Source of the DNA: Planctomycetota bacterium
GTDB lineage: Bacteria > Planctomycetota > SZUA-567
Assembly (NCBI GenBank): GCA_031261425.1
Contig: JAISJR010000018.1
Coordinates: forward strand, 21,329-85,328
Length of the DNA stretch: 64,000 bases
Reading direction: 5' to 3'
The position numbers and the translations under genes are program-made. Below, in pieces: positions 17,279 to 26,474 of this stretch (the first letter of the stretch is position 1; every line of letters begins with the position of its first letter). The notes below the pieces were generated by a model. It was not told the DNA's origin, did no database searches, and saw only the letters and a program-made list of their open reading frames with translations.

Positions 17279-18544
17279 ATGGAAAACTTACATTTGCAGG
17301 CGATGCGGATTGCGACGGCGGCGCGGGAAGCGGCGGGCGGCATCGCCGGCGCCGGCGGCGGCGAAAAAAACGCGGCGCTCGCGGCGCTGACCCAAGCATT
17401 GCGGTCGCGGCGAAAAAAAATTATCGCCGCCAATAAAAAAGACGTCGCGGCGGCGCAACGCGCCGGACAACCGGACGCCTTTATCGACCGCCTGACCGTT
17501 ACGCCCGCCGGCGTCGAGAAAATGATTGCCGGCGTGCAACAAATTACGGCGTTGCCCGACCCCGTCGGACAAGTCCTCGACGGCTGGACGCGCCCCAACG
17601 GTTTGCGGTTGGAGCGCGTCCGCGTGCCGCTCGGCGTGTTGCTGATTATTTTTGAGTCGCGCCCGAACGTGGCAATCGACGCGGCGGCGCTGGCAATCAA
17701 AAGCGGCAACGCGGCGATTTTGCGCGGCGGCAAAGAGGCGCTGAACACCAATCTCGAATTGGGCGAATGTTGGCGCGACGCGCTCTCCGCGGCGCAATTG
17801 CCGCCCGACGCGGCGCAAATTCTCGCCACGCCCGACCGCGAACTGCTCAACGAATTGCTGAAATTATCGACGCTTATCGACGTGGCGATTCCGCGCGGCG
17901 GCAAGGAACTTATCCGCGCTCTGCTGGAAAACAGCCGCCTGCCGATGTTGAAACATTTGGACGGCGTCTGCCACGTGTATGTCGATAGCGCGGCGGATTT
18001 GGCGATGGCGCAGGACGTGGTGTTCAACGCCAAAGTTCAGCGCCCCGGCGTGTGCAACGCGGCGGAAACGTTGCTCGTTCATCAGGACCTCGCGGCGAAA
18101 TTTTTGCCGCCGTGCTTGGCGGCGCTGTCCGGCGCGGGGGTGCAATTTTTCGGCGACCACGCGGCGATGAAGTATGGAAAAAACGTCGCCATCACGCACG
18201 CGACGCCGGAAAGTTGGCGCACCGAATACTCGGCGCTGACGCTCAACGTGGCGGTGGTGAAAAGTTTGAGCGCGGCGATTCAGCACATCAACAACTACGG
18301 CTCGCATCACACCGACGCGATTGTAACTCGCGACCTCGACGCGGCGACGCGCTTCCAAAAAGAAGTCGATTCGGCGGCGGTGATGGTCAATTGCTCGACG
18401 CGCTTCAACGACGGTTTTGAGTTCGGCTTGGGGGCGGAAATCGGCATCAGCACCGACAAACTGCACGCCCGCGGTCCGGTCGGCTTGGAAGGTCTGACCA
18501 CCTACAAATGGTTGGTGCACGGCACGGGGCAGGTGAGGACGTAG
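17279..18544 (+). CDS. proA: Gamma-glutamyl phosphate reductase
   Basis: ProA reduces gamma-glutamyl phosphate to glutamate semialdehyde with NADPH in proline synthesis. The 421-residue sequence has the aldehyde-dehydrogenase-like fold with family blocks VPLGVLLIIFESRPNVAIDAAALAIKSGNA (in several visible pieces), GGKEA, HLDGVCHVYVD and the catalytic cysteine segment QRPGVCNAAET near residue 255. The C-terminal GLGAEIGISTDKLHARGPVGLEGLTTYKW block is diagnostic. GGAGG lies about 11 bases before the ATG. proB is not adjacent. Identification is firm. Confidence 0.96.
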   Translation: MENLHLQAMRIATAAREAAGGIAGAGGGEKNAALAALTQALRSRRKKIIAANKKDVAAAQRAGQPDAFIDRLTVTPAGVEKMIAGVQQITALPDPVGQVLDGWTRPNGLRLERVRVPLGVLLIIFESRPNVAIDAAALAIKSGNAAILRGGKEALNTNLELGECWRDALSAAQLPPDAAQILATPDRELLNELLKLSTLIDVAIPRGGKELIRALLENSRLPMLKHLDGVCHVYVDSAADLAMAQDVVFNAKVQRPGVCNAAETLLVHQDLAAKFLPPCLAALSGAGVQFFGDHAAMKYGKNVAITHATPESWRTEYSALTLNVAVVKSLSAAIQHINNYGSHHTDAIVTRDLDAATRFQKEVDSAAVMVNCSTRFNDGFEFGLGAEIGISTDKLHARGPVGLEGLTTYKWLVHGTGQVRT

Positions 18545-18545
18545 G

Positions 18546-18640
18546 GCAATTCAATTAACAATTAACAATTAACAATTAAAAATTACGCGAAGCGAATTTG
18601 AAAAATAAAACTCCACAATTGTTAATTGTTAATTGTTAAT
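18546..18640. repeat. AATTAACAATT palindrome with GCGAAGCG core
   Basis: TTAACAATTAACAATTAACAATT arms face TTGTTAATTGTTAATTG around a GCGAAGCG core and ACTCCACAATT. It lies between the convergent ends of proA and dnaA, where it could act as a two-way terminator. Confidence 0.65.
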
Positions 18641-20036
18641 TGAATATCCCGCTTTCCGTCCGGCAAAAATCCTCGCATTTCACCGGATTGCCGAGCCGGT
18701 TTAATAGCGCGGCGAATTTTTGTTTGCTCAGAACCGCATCCGGCGTGAACGGCGGGGTTTTGAGCAACGCCAGCACCGTCGCGTGACTGCGCTTGCCGAG
18801 CGCCGCGCCGATTTCGGCTAAACTGCCGCCGGTAACCGCGCGCGCCGCGTGCGCCGCCGCGCGCCGCGCCGCCGCCACCGCTTGCTGGCGCTTGCGGCTT
18901 AAAATGTCCGCCACGCTCACGCCATACGCCGCCGCCGCCGCTTCCCAGACCTCCTGCATCGGCAAACGCGACGGTTTCGCCGGCACGGCGCTGGTCGCTT
19001 CTTGCGCCTGCGCCAAGGTCAGCGGTTGACCGGTCATTCCCGCCAGCAAGCGCAAGCGATTTAAGACGCCTTCGATTTCCCGCGCGTCGCCGGTCAGCGC
19101 CGCGCCGAGATAATCGACGATTGCCGGCGTCAGCGTCAACGCGCCGGCTTTGGCGACCAACAACGCGCGCCGCGCGGTTTCGTCGAGCGGCTCCAACCGC
19201 GCCATCAAACCCTGCCGCAAGCGGAGGACTAACGGGCGGTGTAAATTTTCGACTTCCGCCGGCGAAATTAGCGAGGTCAGCACGACCGGCGCGCCGCGTT
19301 GGTGCAACTGCTCGATGATTTGCATCAGTTCTTTTTGCGACGCCAATTTATTGCCGTCGCCGAGCGTGTGAAAATCGTCGATTGCCAAGAGGTCGCAATT
19401 TTCCAAGCGCTCGCGGAACGCGACGGCGCGTTTTTCGACGGTGGCGCGGGCAAAGGCGCGGACAAAATGTTCCGCGCTTTGGCAGATGATTTTCGCGGCG
19501 GGTTTGGCGACGCTGACGGCGTGGCAAATGGCGTGGAGCAAATGCGTTTTGCCGAGACCTTGCTCGCCGAAAAAACAGAGCGGCGAAAATTGCGCCGGTT
19601 TGTCGATGATTTCCTGCGCGGCGGCGAAAGCGAACCGGTTGCCCGCGCCGAGGATAAAATTGGCGAAGGTCTGCTTACTGTGGACAAACAACGGTGGCGC
19701 CTTTTCGACCGGCGCGGGGATTTCGGCAGTGGCGATTTTCCGGCGATGCTCGCGATATAAATCCGGCGCCACGACGATTTTCACGGTCGCGGCGGCGCCG
19801 AAAAATTGCTTGACCGTCGCGGTCAGCAAATCCCAGTGATTGCTTTCGATATGCGTTTTGACGATGACGTTGGCGGCGCCGATTTGCAGACAATCGTCCG
19901 TCAATGCCAACGCTTTGACGTTGCCGAAAGCGGTGTTGTAACTTGCCGCGGACAACTCGCCGCGCAAAACGTCAAGCGCTTGTTGCCAAAGGGTTTGCCA
20001 AGCGAGCGCGACGGTCGGTTCTGCTGTATAAGTCAT
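18636..20036 (-). CDS. dnaA: Chromosomal replication initiator protein DnaA
   Basis: DnaA binds oriC and opens it in an ATP-dependent manner. The 466-residue protein has domain I (about 1-80), a short linker, the AAA+ domain with Walker A GEQGLGKTH (157-165), Walker B LLAIDDFHT (216-224), arginine-finger segment RLRQGLMARLEP and sensor 2 DAREIEGVLNRL, then the DNA-binding domain IV ending GKRSHATVLALL. Some usually constant residues differ: Walker B is followed by FHT rather than IQF, and the DHTTV of the signature is SHATV. The ATG at 20036 begins MTYTAEP. dnaN and recF are not beside it, and no oriC-like array of DnaA boxes was found upstream. Confidence 0.93.
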   Translation of the reverse strand: MTYTAEPTVALAWQTLWQQALDVLRGELSAASYNTAFGNVKALALTDDCLQIGAANVIVKTHIESNHWDLLTATVKQFFGAAATVKIVVAPDLYREHRRKIATAEIPAPVEKAPPLFVHSKQTFANFILGAGNRFAFAAAQEIIDKPAQFSPLCFFGEQGLGKTHLLHAICHAVSVAKPAAKIICQSAEHFVRAFARATVEKRAVAFRERLENCDLLAIDDFHTLGDGNKLASQKELMQIIEQLHQRGAPVVLTSLISPAEVENLHRPLVLRLRQGLMARLEPLDETARRALLVAKAGALTLTPAIVDYLGAALTGDAREIEGVLNRLRLLAGMTGQPLTLAQAQEATSAVPAKPSRLPMQEVWEAAAAAYGVSVADILSRKRQQAVAAARRAAAHAARAVTGGSLAEIGAALGKRSHATVLALLKTPPFTPDAVLSKQKFAALLNRLGNPVKCEDFCRTESGIFN

Positions 20037-20402
20037 TTTATATAAATATGTTATGTTGGAGAGAAAGCCCGTAATTATAGCGTCGCGCGGGCAAGGAAGC
20101 GATGGCGCGATACTAATTCCCGCGGGGCGGAGTGTCAATTACGGTCGGCAAAAAAACCGTCCGTCCGAAGTTGAAAATGCGACAAATTCAAGTTTGGCAA
20201 ACGGTAACGACCGCCAAAATTTTTGCCGGTTTCGGTGTAAGTTGCGACGGCGGGGAGCAAATGCGGAAAGAGCAATTACGAATTACGAAATCGTAGCGAA
20301 GCGAAGGTTCGTGTGCTTTCAATAATGGTGGAGATTTGATTCGCCAATTCGTTTCGCGCAATTTTTAATAATTTCCGACAGCCGCGCCGCAGGCGCGAAA
20401 TT
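20037..20402. other. Non-coding gap upstream of dnaA with spacer repeats
   Basis: No gene is seen. The left part (20037-20270) is unstructured and has no good TTATCCACA boxes. The right part (20273-20402) is a copy of the spacer also found at 6703-6862: AATTACGAATT words, GGTGGAGATTTGATTCGCC, a TTCGTTTCGCG core, TTTTTAATAATTTCCGACA and the GC hairpin CGCGCCGCAGGCGCG. Confidence 0.6.
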
Positions 20403-20461
20403 ATGAATAACCGGCGGTGAAGTGAGCGACGTTCTATCGCGAACGAAACCGCCGGTTATTT
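20403..20461. repeat. Left boundary hairpin of island 1
   Basis: Contains a perfect 13-bp inverted repeat (AATAACCGGCGGT at 20406-20418, complement at 20448-20460). The 20 bases 20403-20422 recur exactly in opposite orientation at 27991-28010, beyond the last gene of the island. The relaxase gene begins 8 bp inside, so the hairpin could also be part of an oriT; that is inference. Confidence 0.6.
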
Positions 20462-20468
20462 GATACTA

Positions 20469-21938
20469 ATGGCTATCTATCATTTGCACTTGCAAATTAT
20501 TAGTCGCGGAAAAGGCAAATCCGCTGTTGGTAAGGCGGCATATCGTTCCAGCGAAACGCTCACTAACGATTACGACTGTGATTACTCACGATTATACAAA
20601 AAAGCGGGTATCGTTCATACTGAAATCTTATTGCCGAAAAACGCGCCCGCCGAGTATGCTGACCGCTCCACGCTTTGGAACGCAGTTGAAAAATCAGAGC
20701 GGTATAAAACAGCGCAGATTGCGCGGGAATTGGAAATCGCGCTCCCAGTTGAATTATCACGTGAACAGCAGATTTCTCTTGCCCGCAGGTACGTTAAAGA
20801 AACTTTCGTTTCGGCGGGAATGTGCGCGGATATTTGCGTTCACGATACGGGAAAAGGCAATCCTCACGCGCATATTATGCTCACTATGCGACCAATTGAA
20901 AAAGACGGCTCTTTCGGTGCGAAATCTCGAACGGTAAACGGACGAAAAATCAACACTACCGATTGGAGCGACCGCAATAAAGCGGAGGAATGGCGCAGGG
21001 CTTGGGCGGCGTATGCTAACGGCGCAATGCGTCTCGCGGGTGTGTTGTCCGACGATAACGTACTCGACCATCGTAGCTTCGAGCGTCAGGGCATCGACCA
21101 AACTCCGACCGTGCATATGGGCGTTGCCGCAAGTCAGATGGAGCGCAACGGCATACGCACGGATAAGGGCGATTACAACCGCCGCGTGACCGACCTTAAT
21201 AGGCAGTTGAAGCAGTCCAAAGCGCGGATTACCAAACTCCAAGATTGGCTGAAAGCGGCGAGAGACGAAACGCCGACGCTAATGTTTGACACGCTTCAAG
21301 CGATGATGAAGCGCGAGGCAAACGACAGCGATTACGCTCAAAATCGCAAAACCCAAATGGCGGCAAAGGCACTTATCTTTATGCAGGAAAACAAGGTTTC
21401 AGACCTAGCCGAATTCGCGGACGCGGTGGGCGATATGCAGGTTGAACGTATGGAAATCAGCGATAAGCTAAAGCCCGTTCAGCGGCGAATCGACACGCTC
21501 CGTGAGCATTTGCGGCACAGCGAAAACTTCAAGAATAATCAGAAGTTTGCAACCAAACGCACCGCGCTGTACGCCGAGTATCGCAAGCTCGAAAGTCAAG
21601 GCTTGTTCGCAAAGGGTAAAGCTAAAAAAGCTCTCGAAGCCGCCGAAGCCTACGATTGGAAACACCTTAATGAGTTGCAGGACTTCGACAGAGCCGAGAA
21701 GTATCTGCGCGGCGTTTTGCAATCGCGGTTCGACCCGAAGAAGCTACCGCCGATTACGGCGTGGAAACGTGATCTTGACGGTTTGCTTGCCGAAAAGCAT
21801 AACATTCAGATTGAGTATGACTCGCTGAATGAGCGGGTTAAAAGCGCGGAAGCCATTCGGCGGTTCGCCGAGCAGTCTATGCGCGGGGAGAGCGATAGGG
21901 AGCGGACGAAAACGCGGTCGCACGGGCAGGAATTGTAA
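20469..21938 (+). CDS. MobA/MobL-family conjugative relaxase
   Basis: A 489-residue HUH relaxase that nicks DNA at an origin of transfer and stays bound to the cut strand. The N-terminal block MAIYHLHLQIISRGKGKSAVGKAAYRS carries the candidate catalytic Tyr25, and the metal-binding motif GNPHAHIML (130-138) supplies His133 and His135. The remaining half is charged and helical (coiled-coil-like), with no primase or helicase motif visible. This is the MOBQ-type MobA/MobL family found on mobilizable elements. Codon use is more AT-rich than in flanking core genes, pointing to transfer. No accessory mob gene or integrase is adjacent. An alternative TTG start lies 9 nt upstream, in the boundary hairpin. 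Confidence 0.9.
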   Translation: MAIYHLHLQIISRGKGKSAVGKAAYRSSETLTNDYDCDYSRLYKKAGIVHTEILLPKNAPAEYADRSTLWNAVEKSERYKTAQIARELEIALPVELSREQQISLARRYVKETFVSAGMCADICVHDTGKGNPHAHIMLTMRPIEKDGSFGAKSRTVNGRKINTTDWSDRNKAEEWRRAWAAYANGAMRLAGVLSDDNVLDHRSFERQGIDQTPTVHMGVAASQMERNGIRTDKGDYNRRVTDLNRQLKQSKARITKLQDWLKAARDETPTLMFDTLQAMMKREANDSDYAQNRKTQMAAKALIFMQENKVSDLAEFADAVGDMQVERMEISDKLKPVQRRIDTLREHLRHSENFKNNQKFATKRTALYAEYRKLESQGLFAKGKAKKALEAAEAYDWKHLNELQDFDRAEKYLRGVLQSRFDPKKLPPITAWKRDLDGLLAEKHNIQIEYDSLNERVKSAEAIRRFAEQSMRGESDRERTKTRSHGQEL

Positions 21939-22002
21939 GATTGGGCTTGCGTGAAAATTGCAGTAGCGGGGAGAGTTGGTTCTCTCCCCGCATAACCATT
22001 TT

Positions 22003-23874
22003 TCAGTTTCGTTTCCGTGTGATTTTTGGCTTTGCAATAAAATTTCCAAATAGCAATACCCATTTACTGACAACGGCATCGGGAATTTCGATTTTTCCTT
22101 TCATCAGTTGTGCCTTCACGTTTTTGGCAAGCACAACCTTCCAACCCGTTGGTAATTCAAAGCTGTTATCCCGCGCAAATGCTTCAATTTGAGGAACGAC
22201 TGGCTTGGTTTCGTCCGGCACAAAATCATCATCAGACGAACCAAACCATTTGTTCAGTTGAACCGATAGCAATTCTACTGGAATCAAATCTTCCACTTCG
22301 CTTCCGTCAAACCCAACAAAGGTCGCAACGCTAAGCAACTTCTCCTTGCAGTCGGAGTATAACTTGCCCTCCAACTCTTTTTTAGCTGAGTTGCCCGTGT
22401 TGTCGGAGTCCAAGATAATGAACGGCAACTCTTCATTTCGCCCACTAACCAAAGAGGTAATCGCTGATACCCCCTTACTCTTGCACCCGCCAGAAGGCAT
22501 AAAGATGAGTTCATTACTCGGCTTTAGCTTGCCCTCTTTTATAAGGTGAAGCTTAATCGCGTTGAGATAAAACTGGTCTGAAGTGCCCTCGACGATTATT
22601 GGCTGACAACCGTTGAGCAATATATCCGAAACACTCAGCCCGAGCGCGGCGTGAACCGCATACACGGATTTCTCGTTCAGATTATCGTCTGCTTCCCTCA
22701 AGTTATCAGATACAACAGTGTACCCCTCTTTATCAACGAACACGGCTTTAACTCTGTCGATATTGCTCGTGTCAACAAGAAATGGCGAGTGGGTCGTATG
22801 GATAATCTGATTGTTATGCGACAGGTTTTCAAAAAATGCAACAAGGTCTTTTTGTGCCATAGGGTGAAGCGTCAAGCCTGCCTCATCAAGCAACAAAATT
22901 GTTCCCTTGTGAGCAGACTGGCTCTCGACAAGAAAGACCAAAAAGAAACTCAAGAACCACTGTAGCCCTGTGCTACGGCGTTCAAGTTCAATCTCTTCTT
23001 TACGGACGGAATCCGACACCCAAATTTTGAAAAAGTCTCCGTCCGCTTGTAAGCGGAATGTATAATCTCCCTGTTTCCACCAACTTGCAAATTGCTCCGT
23101 CAACTTGAAAGATGCAGAGTTAAGTAGCGTAGTCCGTTCTTCTTTCTTTTTTGTAATTTGAGTAATGTCATCTTGCGAAAGAGTTTTCGTTTGTTGAGGC
23201 ATACCGTTTTTTATGACCTGCGTTGTTGCGGCAGGGTCTTTCCCCAATTCAAGAATTTCCTCAGCTTTGAGGTTGACAAACTCAAATAACACTCGCAATG
23301 TCCGTACCTTAGCGGGATTATCGAAGCCGGGCAGTTTTTCGCCTTTAAGCAGTTTGACCGTATGCGGCAAATAGATTTGAGCGTCAAGGTTACCATAGTT
23401 CGAGTAATAAACAAATGAGGGCATCTCGTTAACGGCAAGTTGCCGTGCATCTGCATTATCCGAAAATTTTGCCGAGTGCCCCTCTGCTGTGGTCAGAAAT
23501 GAAACGGTGTAGCCACCGTTAAAATTACGAGTGATTTCCGTATAATGAACCTCGGATATGTCGTACTCGCACATTGCAGACAGCTTGTCCTTTATGTCGT
23601 TGTCCAATTCAAAACGCACCGAAATAAACGTGTGCTTTTCAGGCTCGTTTCGCCATTCGGCATAATACTTATTGGGCATATCGTGAAGCGGCTCTATTTT
23701 GCCTTCGTCGCTTTCACGTGCCGGGTGAAGTTTCCATAAGGCAATAATGACGTTGGACTTACCCGCTTCGTTCATACCAACAAGCGTAGTTACATCATCA
23801 CAATCTATCCAGCCGCTATCGTTGATTGAACGAAAGCCTGTCACGCGAAACTTTTTAAGAGTCATCATTATCAT
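22003..23874 (-). CDS. OLD-family ATP-dependent nuclease (AAA ATPase + TOPRIM)
   Basis: A 623-residue protein with an ABC/SMC-like ATPase and a TOPRIM nuclease domain. Walker A GMNEAGKS is at 33-40, the ABC signature is replaced by ERRSTGLQWF, and Walker B is LLLDEAGLTLHP near 320. The TOPRIM acidic residues are in IIVEGTSDQFYL (near 430) and ILDSDNTGN (near 478). OLD nucleases act in phage defence (P2 Old; GajA of Gabija). No UvrD-like GajB partner is next to it, so it is either a stand-alone class 1 type or a partner of the restriction genes upstream. It is the last gene of a leftward defence cluster. The start may be 6 nt inside the listed one. Confidence 0.88.
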   Translation of the reverse strand: MIMMTLKKFRVTGFRSINDSGWIDCDDVTTLVGMNEAGKSNVIIALWKLHPARESDEGKIEPLHDMPNKYYAEWRNEPEKHTFISVRFELDNDIKDKLSAMCEYDISEVHYTEITRNFNGGYTVSFLTTAEGHSAKFSDNADARQLAVNEMPSFVYYSNYGNLDAQIYLPHTVKLLKGEKLPGFDNPAKVRTLRVLFEFVNLKAEEILELGKDPAATTQVIKNGMPQQTKTLSQDDITQITKKKEERTTLLNSASFKLTEQFASWWKQGDYTFRLQADGDFFKIWVSDSVRKEEIELERRSTGLQWFLSFFLVFLVESQSAHKGTILLLDEAGLTLHPMAQKDLVAFFENLSHNNQIIHTTHSPFLVDTSNIDRVKAVFVDKEGYTVVSDNLREADDNLNEKSVYAVHAALGLSVSDILLNGCQPIIVEGTSDQFYLNAIKLHLIKEGKLKPSNELIFMPSGGCKSKGVSAITSLVSGRNEELPFIILDSDNTGNSAKKELEGKLYSDCKEKLLSVATFVGFDGSEVEDLIPVELLSVQLNKWFGSSDDDFVPDETKPVVPQIEAFARDNSFELPTGWKVVLAKNVKAQLMKGKIEIPDAVVSKWVLLFGNFIAKPKITRKRN

Positions 23875-23909
23875 GTCCCCCTGATTGTTAAAGTTTTACC
23901 CGGTGGCGT

Positions 23910-25466
23910 TTAGCCAATATCCCCCAACAACACCTGCCTGTCCACCGAAAACAAATCGCGTAGCGCGGCGTGTGAGTATGCCGTTTCGCCGTGACGCTCG
24001 ACGAGTCGTATCACGTTGTGGACGCTGACCGCGCTACCGTGTACGCTTGTTTCACGGGATATATCGGCGATTTGCGCATCGATGTTCGCGCCGAACCCGC
24101 CCGCGATATACGCGAAAAACGACAGCGGAAACGCGCCGTCGTAATAGTTCCGCAAGCCGCCGATGTAGTTGGTAATCATACGGTTGCGGTGGTCGTTGCT
24201 TATCGTGTATTTGGAATACGCCTTGTTGTCGATAATACCGCAATAACCACTTTCGTCCGACAGTAACAGCACGTCCGGCGTAAGACCAATCGGCCCGACG
24301 TGACGCGTCTCAAACCCGAACACCCCGCTGAACAATTCGGCGGTTGCCTTTTCAAAGTCAACGGCATTATCGCGCCCGCGAAACGCCATCTCGTAATACT
24401 CCGTCATAAACGAGCCGATTGCGCCGTGCGGGTAAAACTTGCGCAACGTTTGCTCAACGTTTGCCGCCTTTATCCCGGTCAATTCGGCGATACGGTCAAC
24501 GAGCGCGGCGGTGATTTTCGCAACGGGAGCGCGTAACGCCTCGCCGATAAACGCTTGCCGCACCTTATGCTCTGTAATCATACGGTCGGTGATGGTTTGC
24601 GTTTTGTCAAGACTGCGCGTGTCCTTTTGATGTTTGGGGTCAACGCCGTACTTCCGTTGAAAATACTCGTGCCTGTCGGGTTGGTCAATAAGCGGCGCGT
24701 TGTCCGCAAGTATGGCGGCGACTTCCTCCGCCTTTTCGGGGATAATCCGTAGCTTACCGTCCTCGTCGCGTAGGGCGAGTTGGGTAAACTCTATCCAGTT
24801 TTGAATCGTGTTCGCCACGTCAAGCGGATTATCAAACGGCTTGGATTCGTTCACGCCTTTGCTTGACGGGTATTTCCACACAAAGTCCTTATCAAGAACA
24901 GCGTCACCGTCCTGACGGTACGCCAAAATACGTTCGACGACGTGCTTATAACACCGTTCGGTTTCGTTCTCAGATTCAACGATTACGACCTTGCCTATTT
25001 CGGCTTTAGTGAGATGCTCAATCCGCGAATCCGACAGCAGACGGAGCAAGAAACGAAACGGGCGAATTTTGAATCGCTCGCTGACTTTAACGCCCTGCGA
25101 GAGCGAGTAGGACGACGGAAACTGGTAGCGCAAAATCTGATGTTTAAGGACAGCGACAGGCGGCTCGCCCGCCATTATCGCCTCTCCCGCAAGTGTCAAG
25201 CGGAGTTTGCCGTTTGATTCCTGCCTAAACAGCAAACCCAAACTCGCCAACCACGCGACGTATGTACGTCCGCCACCGCCCCGTTGGTCGCGACGCTCGC
25301 CCACACGCTTAATCTGTGACGCTTCAAGCGCGGCTTCAAAATCAAGGTGAACGCCGCGCTGTCTTTGCCATTCTTGGTTAAGCGAAACGTCCGCGATTGC
25401 CGCCAACGTTTCGGGAATAAGGTTCAGTTTGCGCTTCGGGCGCGTAACCCACCAGTTATTTATCAT
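23910..25466 (-). CDS. AlwI-family type IIS restriction endonuclease
   Basis: A 518-residue protein resembling the AlwI/PleI/BstNBI group of restriction enzymes, which bind a short asymmetric site and cut a few bases away. The presumed PD-(D/E)xK nuclease centre is near the C-terminal third: TPDVLLLSDE followed by GIIDNKAYSKY, giving the Asp and Asp-x-Lys residues. The N-terminal half (WWVTRPKRK, then winged-helix-like segments) would be the DNA recognition part. GGGAGA before the ATG fixes the start. It lies 35 bp upstream of the OLD gene and 3 bp downstream of the unknown gene, in an operon with a C5 methyltransferase. Family assignment is from memory of the motif pattern. Confidence 0.75.
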   Translation of the reverse strand: MINNWWVTRPKRKLNLIPETLAAIADVSLNQEWQRQRGVHLDFEAALEASQIKRVGERRDQRGGGGRTYVAWLASLGLLFRQESNGKLRLTLAGEAIMAGEPPVAVLKHQILRYQFPSSYSLSQGVKVSERFKIRPFRFLLRLLSDSRIEHLTKAEIGKVVIVESENETERCYKHVVERILAYRQDGDAVLDKDFVWKYPSSKGVNESKPFDNPLDVANTIQNWIEFTQLALRDEDGKLRIIPEKAEEVAAILADNAPLIDQPDRHEYFQRKYGVDPKHQKDTRSLDKTQTITDRMITEHKVRQAFIGEALRAPVAKITAALVDRIAELTGIKAANVEQTLRKFYPHGAIGSFMTEYYEMAFRGRDNAVDFEKATAELFSGVFGFETRHVGPIGLTPDVLLLSDESGYCGIIDNKAYSKYTISNDHRNRMITNYIGGLRNYYDGAFPLSFFAYIAGGFGANIDAQIADISRETSVHGSAVSVHNVIRLVERHGETAYSHAALRDLFSVDRQVLLGDIG

Positions 25467-25469
25467 CGT

Positions 25470-26474
25470 TTATCTCCCATCTCCTAATTCCACGTGATTC
25501 AGTATGACGTGTTGCTCGCCTTCCCAGTATCCGTTGTCGCCCAAACTTTGTTCGACATTGACAAAGCCATCGCCAAAATAGTAACCGAACGCTTTCTTGA
25601 GCGTATGAGCAGAAAAGTCAAAAAGATTTCGATTCACAACCCGCGAAAAGACGTTTGACGGTTCGCCAATGTTAAAATATGTCAATTGTCGCACTATTTC
25701 ATAAACATCCAAAGCAAACTTATAGTTTCCGAAAAACGGCAGACCAAATCCTCCGCCAAAAATCGGCAGAAAACTACGTTTGAAATCCGAATGTTCCCAA
25801 ACATCAATCAAAATTTCCGCACAATCGCAAAAACCAAATTTTGTACAGGGAAATTCAGGGATAACCGACAAACTATCTCGCTTAATATCATCAAAATCAA
25901 TTCGCCCATTATTTTGCTGTTCGCAAAATACGTTTTGTGCTGTCAAAAAGGTCATATCGCCGGTAGAAGTAAACAACCCAAAATTTCCAAGCGTATTCGA
26001 ATGATTGAGCATAGACAAAGTCTGCTCGCGAAAAATACCTGAAACGCCTGTAAAAGTCGGAAAGTTTTTGAGCAAGAAAAGTTGCTCTTGGTCAATGTTC
26101 CAAATGTCTGAAGCCGTAGTCCTCTTGTCCGCTTTCTTGTTTTGAATAAAAGCAGTTTTCAAAAAAACTATCTGCCGATTATATGTAACGAGCGAGAATA
26201 TAACCATATCCCCTAACTCGCGACGTTGGTTTCCGTTGTGTTCAAATTCCACAACAGAAGTACGACCGTGAGTTTTTAGGCTGTCAATCCGCAATCCAAG
26301 ATACCGCTTGTTAGACATAGCGGTGCAGAGGTCTGTCACAGTTCTCACCTCAGCATTAGGAAGATTCTGCGTGAGAACCGCATATATTTCACAAGCAAAC
26401 TCATTCTGCCAAGCACGAAACTCGTCAGAAACAAAGTAATCTTGATAAAATCTACGAATAGCGTCCCTAATCAT
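25470..26474 (-). CDS. Unknown protein in restriction-modification operon
   Basis: A 334-residue protein I do not recognise. It is rich in aromatic residues (FFGNYKFALDVYEIV, GYYFGDGFVNVEQSLGDNGYW) and has no membrane segment or signal peptide. The early segment contains SVVEFEHNGN and QIVFLKTAFIQNKKADKR, an E...K arrangement that could belong to a nuclease fold, but this is speculative. The start at 26474 overlaps the methyltransferase stop by 8 bp, and the stop is 3 bp from the restriction gene. Tight packing between the two suggests it belongs to the same system, as a second restriction subunit or specificity factor. Base composition is AT-richer than the core genes. Confidence 0.7.
   Translation of the reverse strand: MIRDAIRRFYQDYFVSDEFRAWQNEFACEIYAVLTQNLPNAEVRTVTDLCTAMSNKRYLGLRIDSLKTHGRTSVVEFEHNGNQRRELGDMVIFSLVTYNRQIVFLKTAFIQNKKADKRTTASDIWNIDQEQLFLLKNFPTFTGVSGIFREQTLSMLNHSNTLGNFGLFTSTGDMTFLTAQNVFCEQQNNGRIDFDDIKRDSLSVIPEFPCTKFGFCDCAEILIDVWEHSDFKRSFLPIFGGGFGLPFFGNYKFALDVYEIVRQLTYFNIGEPSNVFSRVVNRNLFDFSAHTLKKAFGYYFGDGFVNVEQSLGDNGYWEGEQHVILNHVELGDGR

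Noticed and set aside
20037..20402. Possible oriC upstream of dnaA
   Set aside because: No cluster of TTATCCACA-like boxes and no AT-rich unwinding region beyond the common spacer repeat were found.
22003..23874. Gabija GajA
   Set aside because: The OLD/TOPRIM architecture agrees, but no UvrD-like GajB gene is adjacent; neighbours are a restriction-modification operon.
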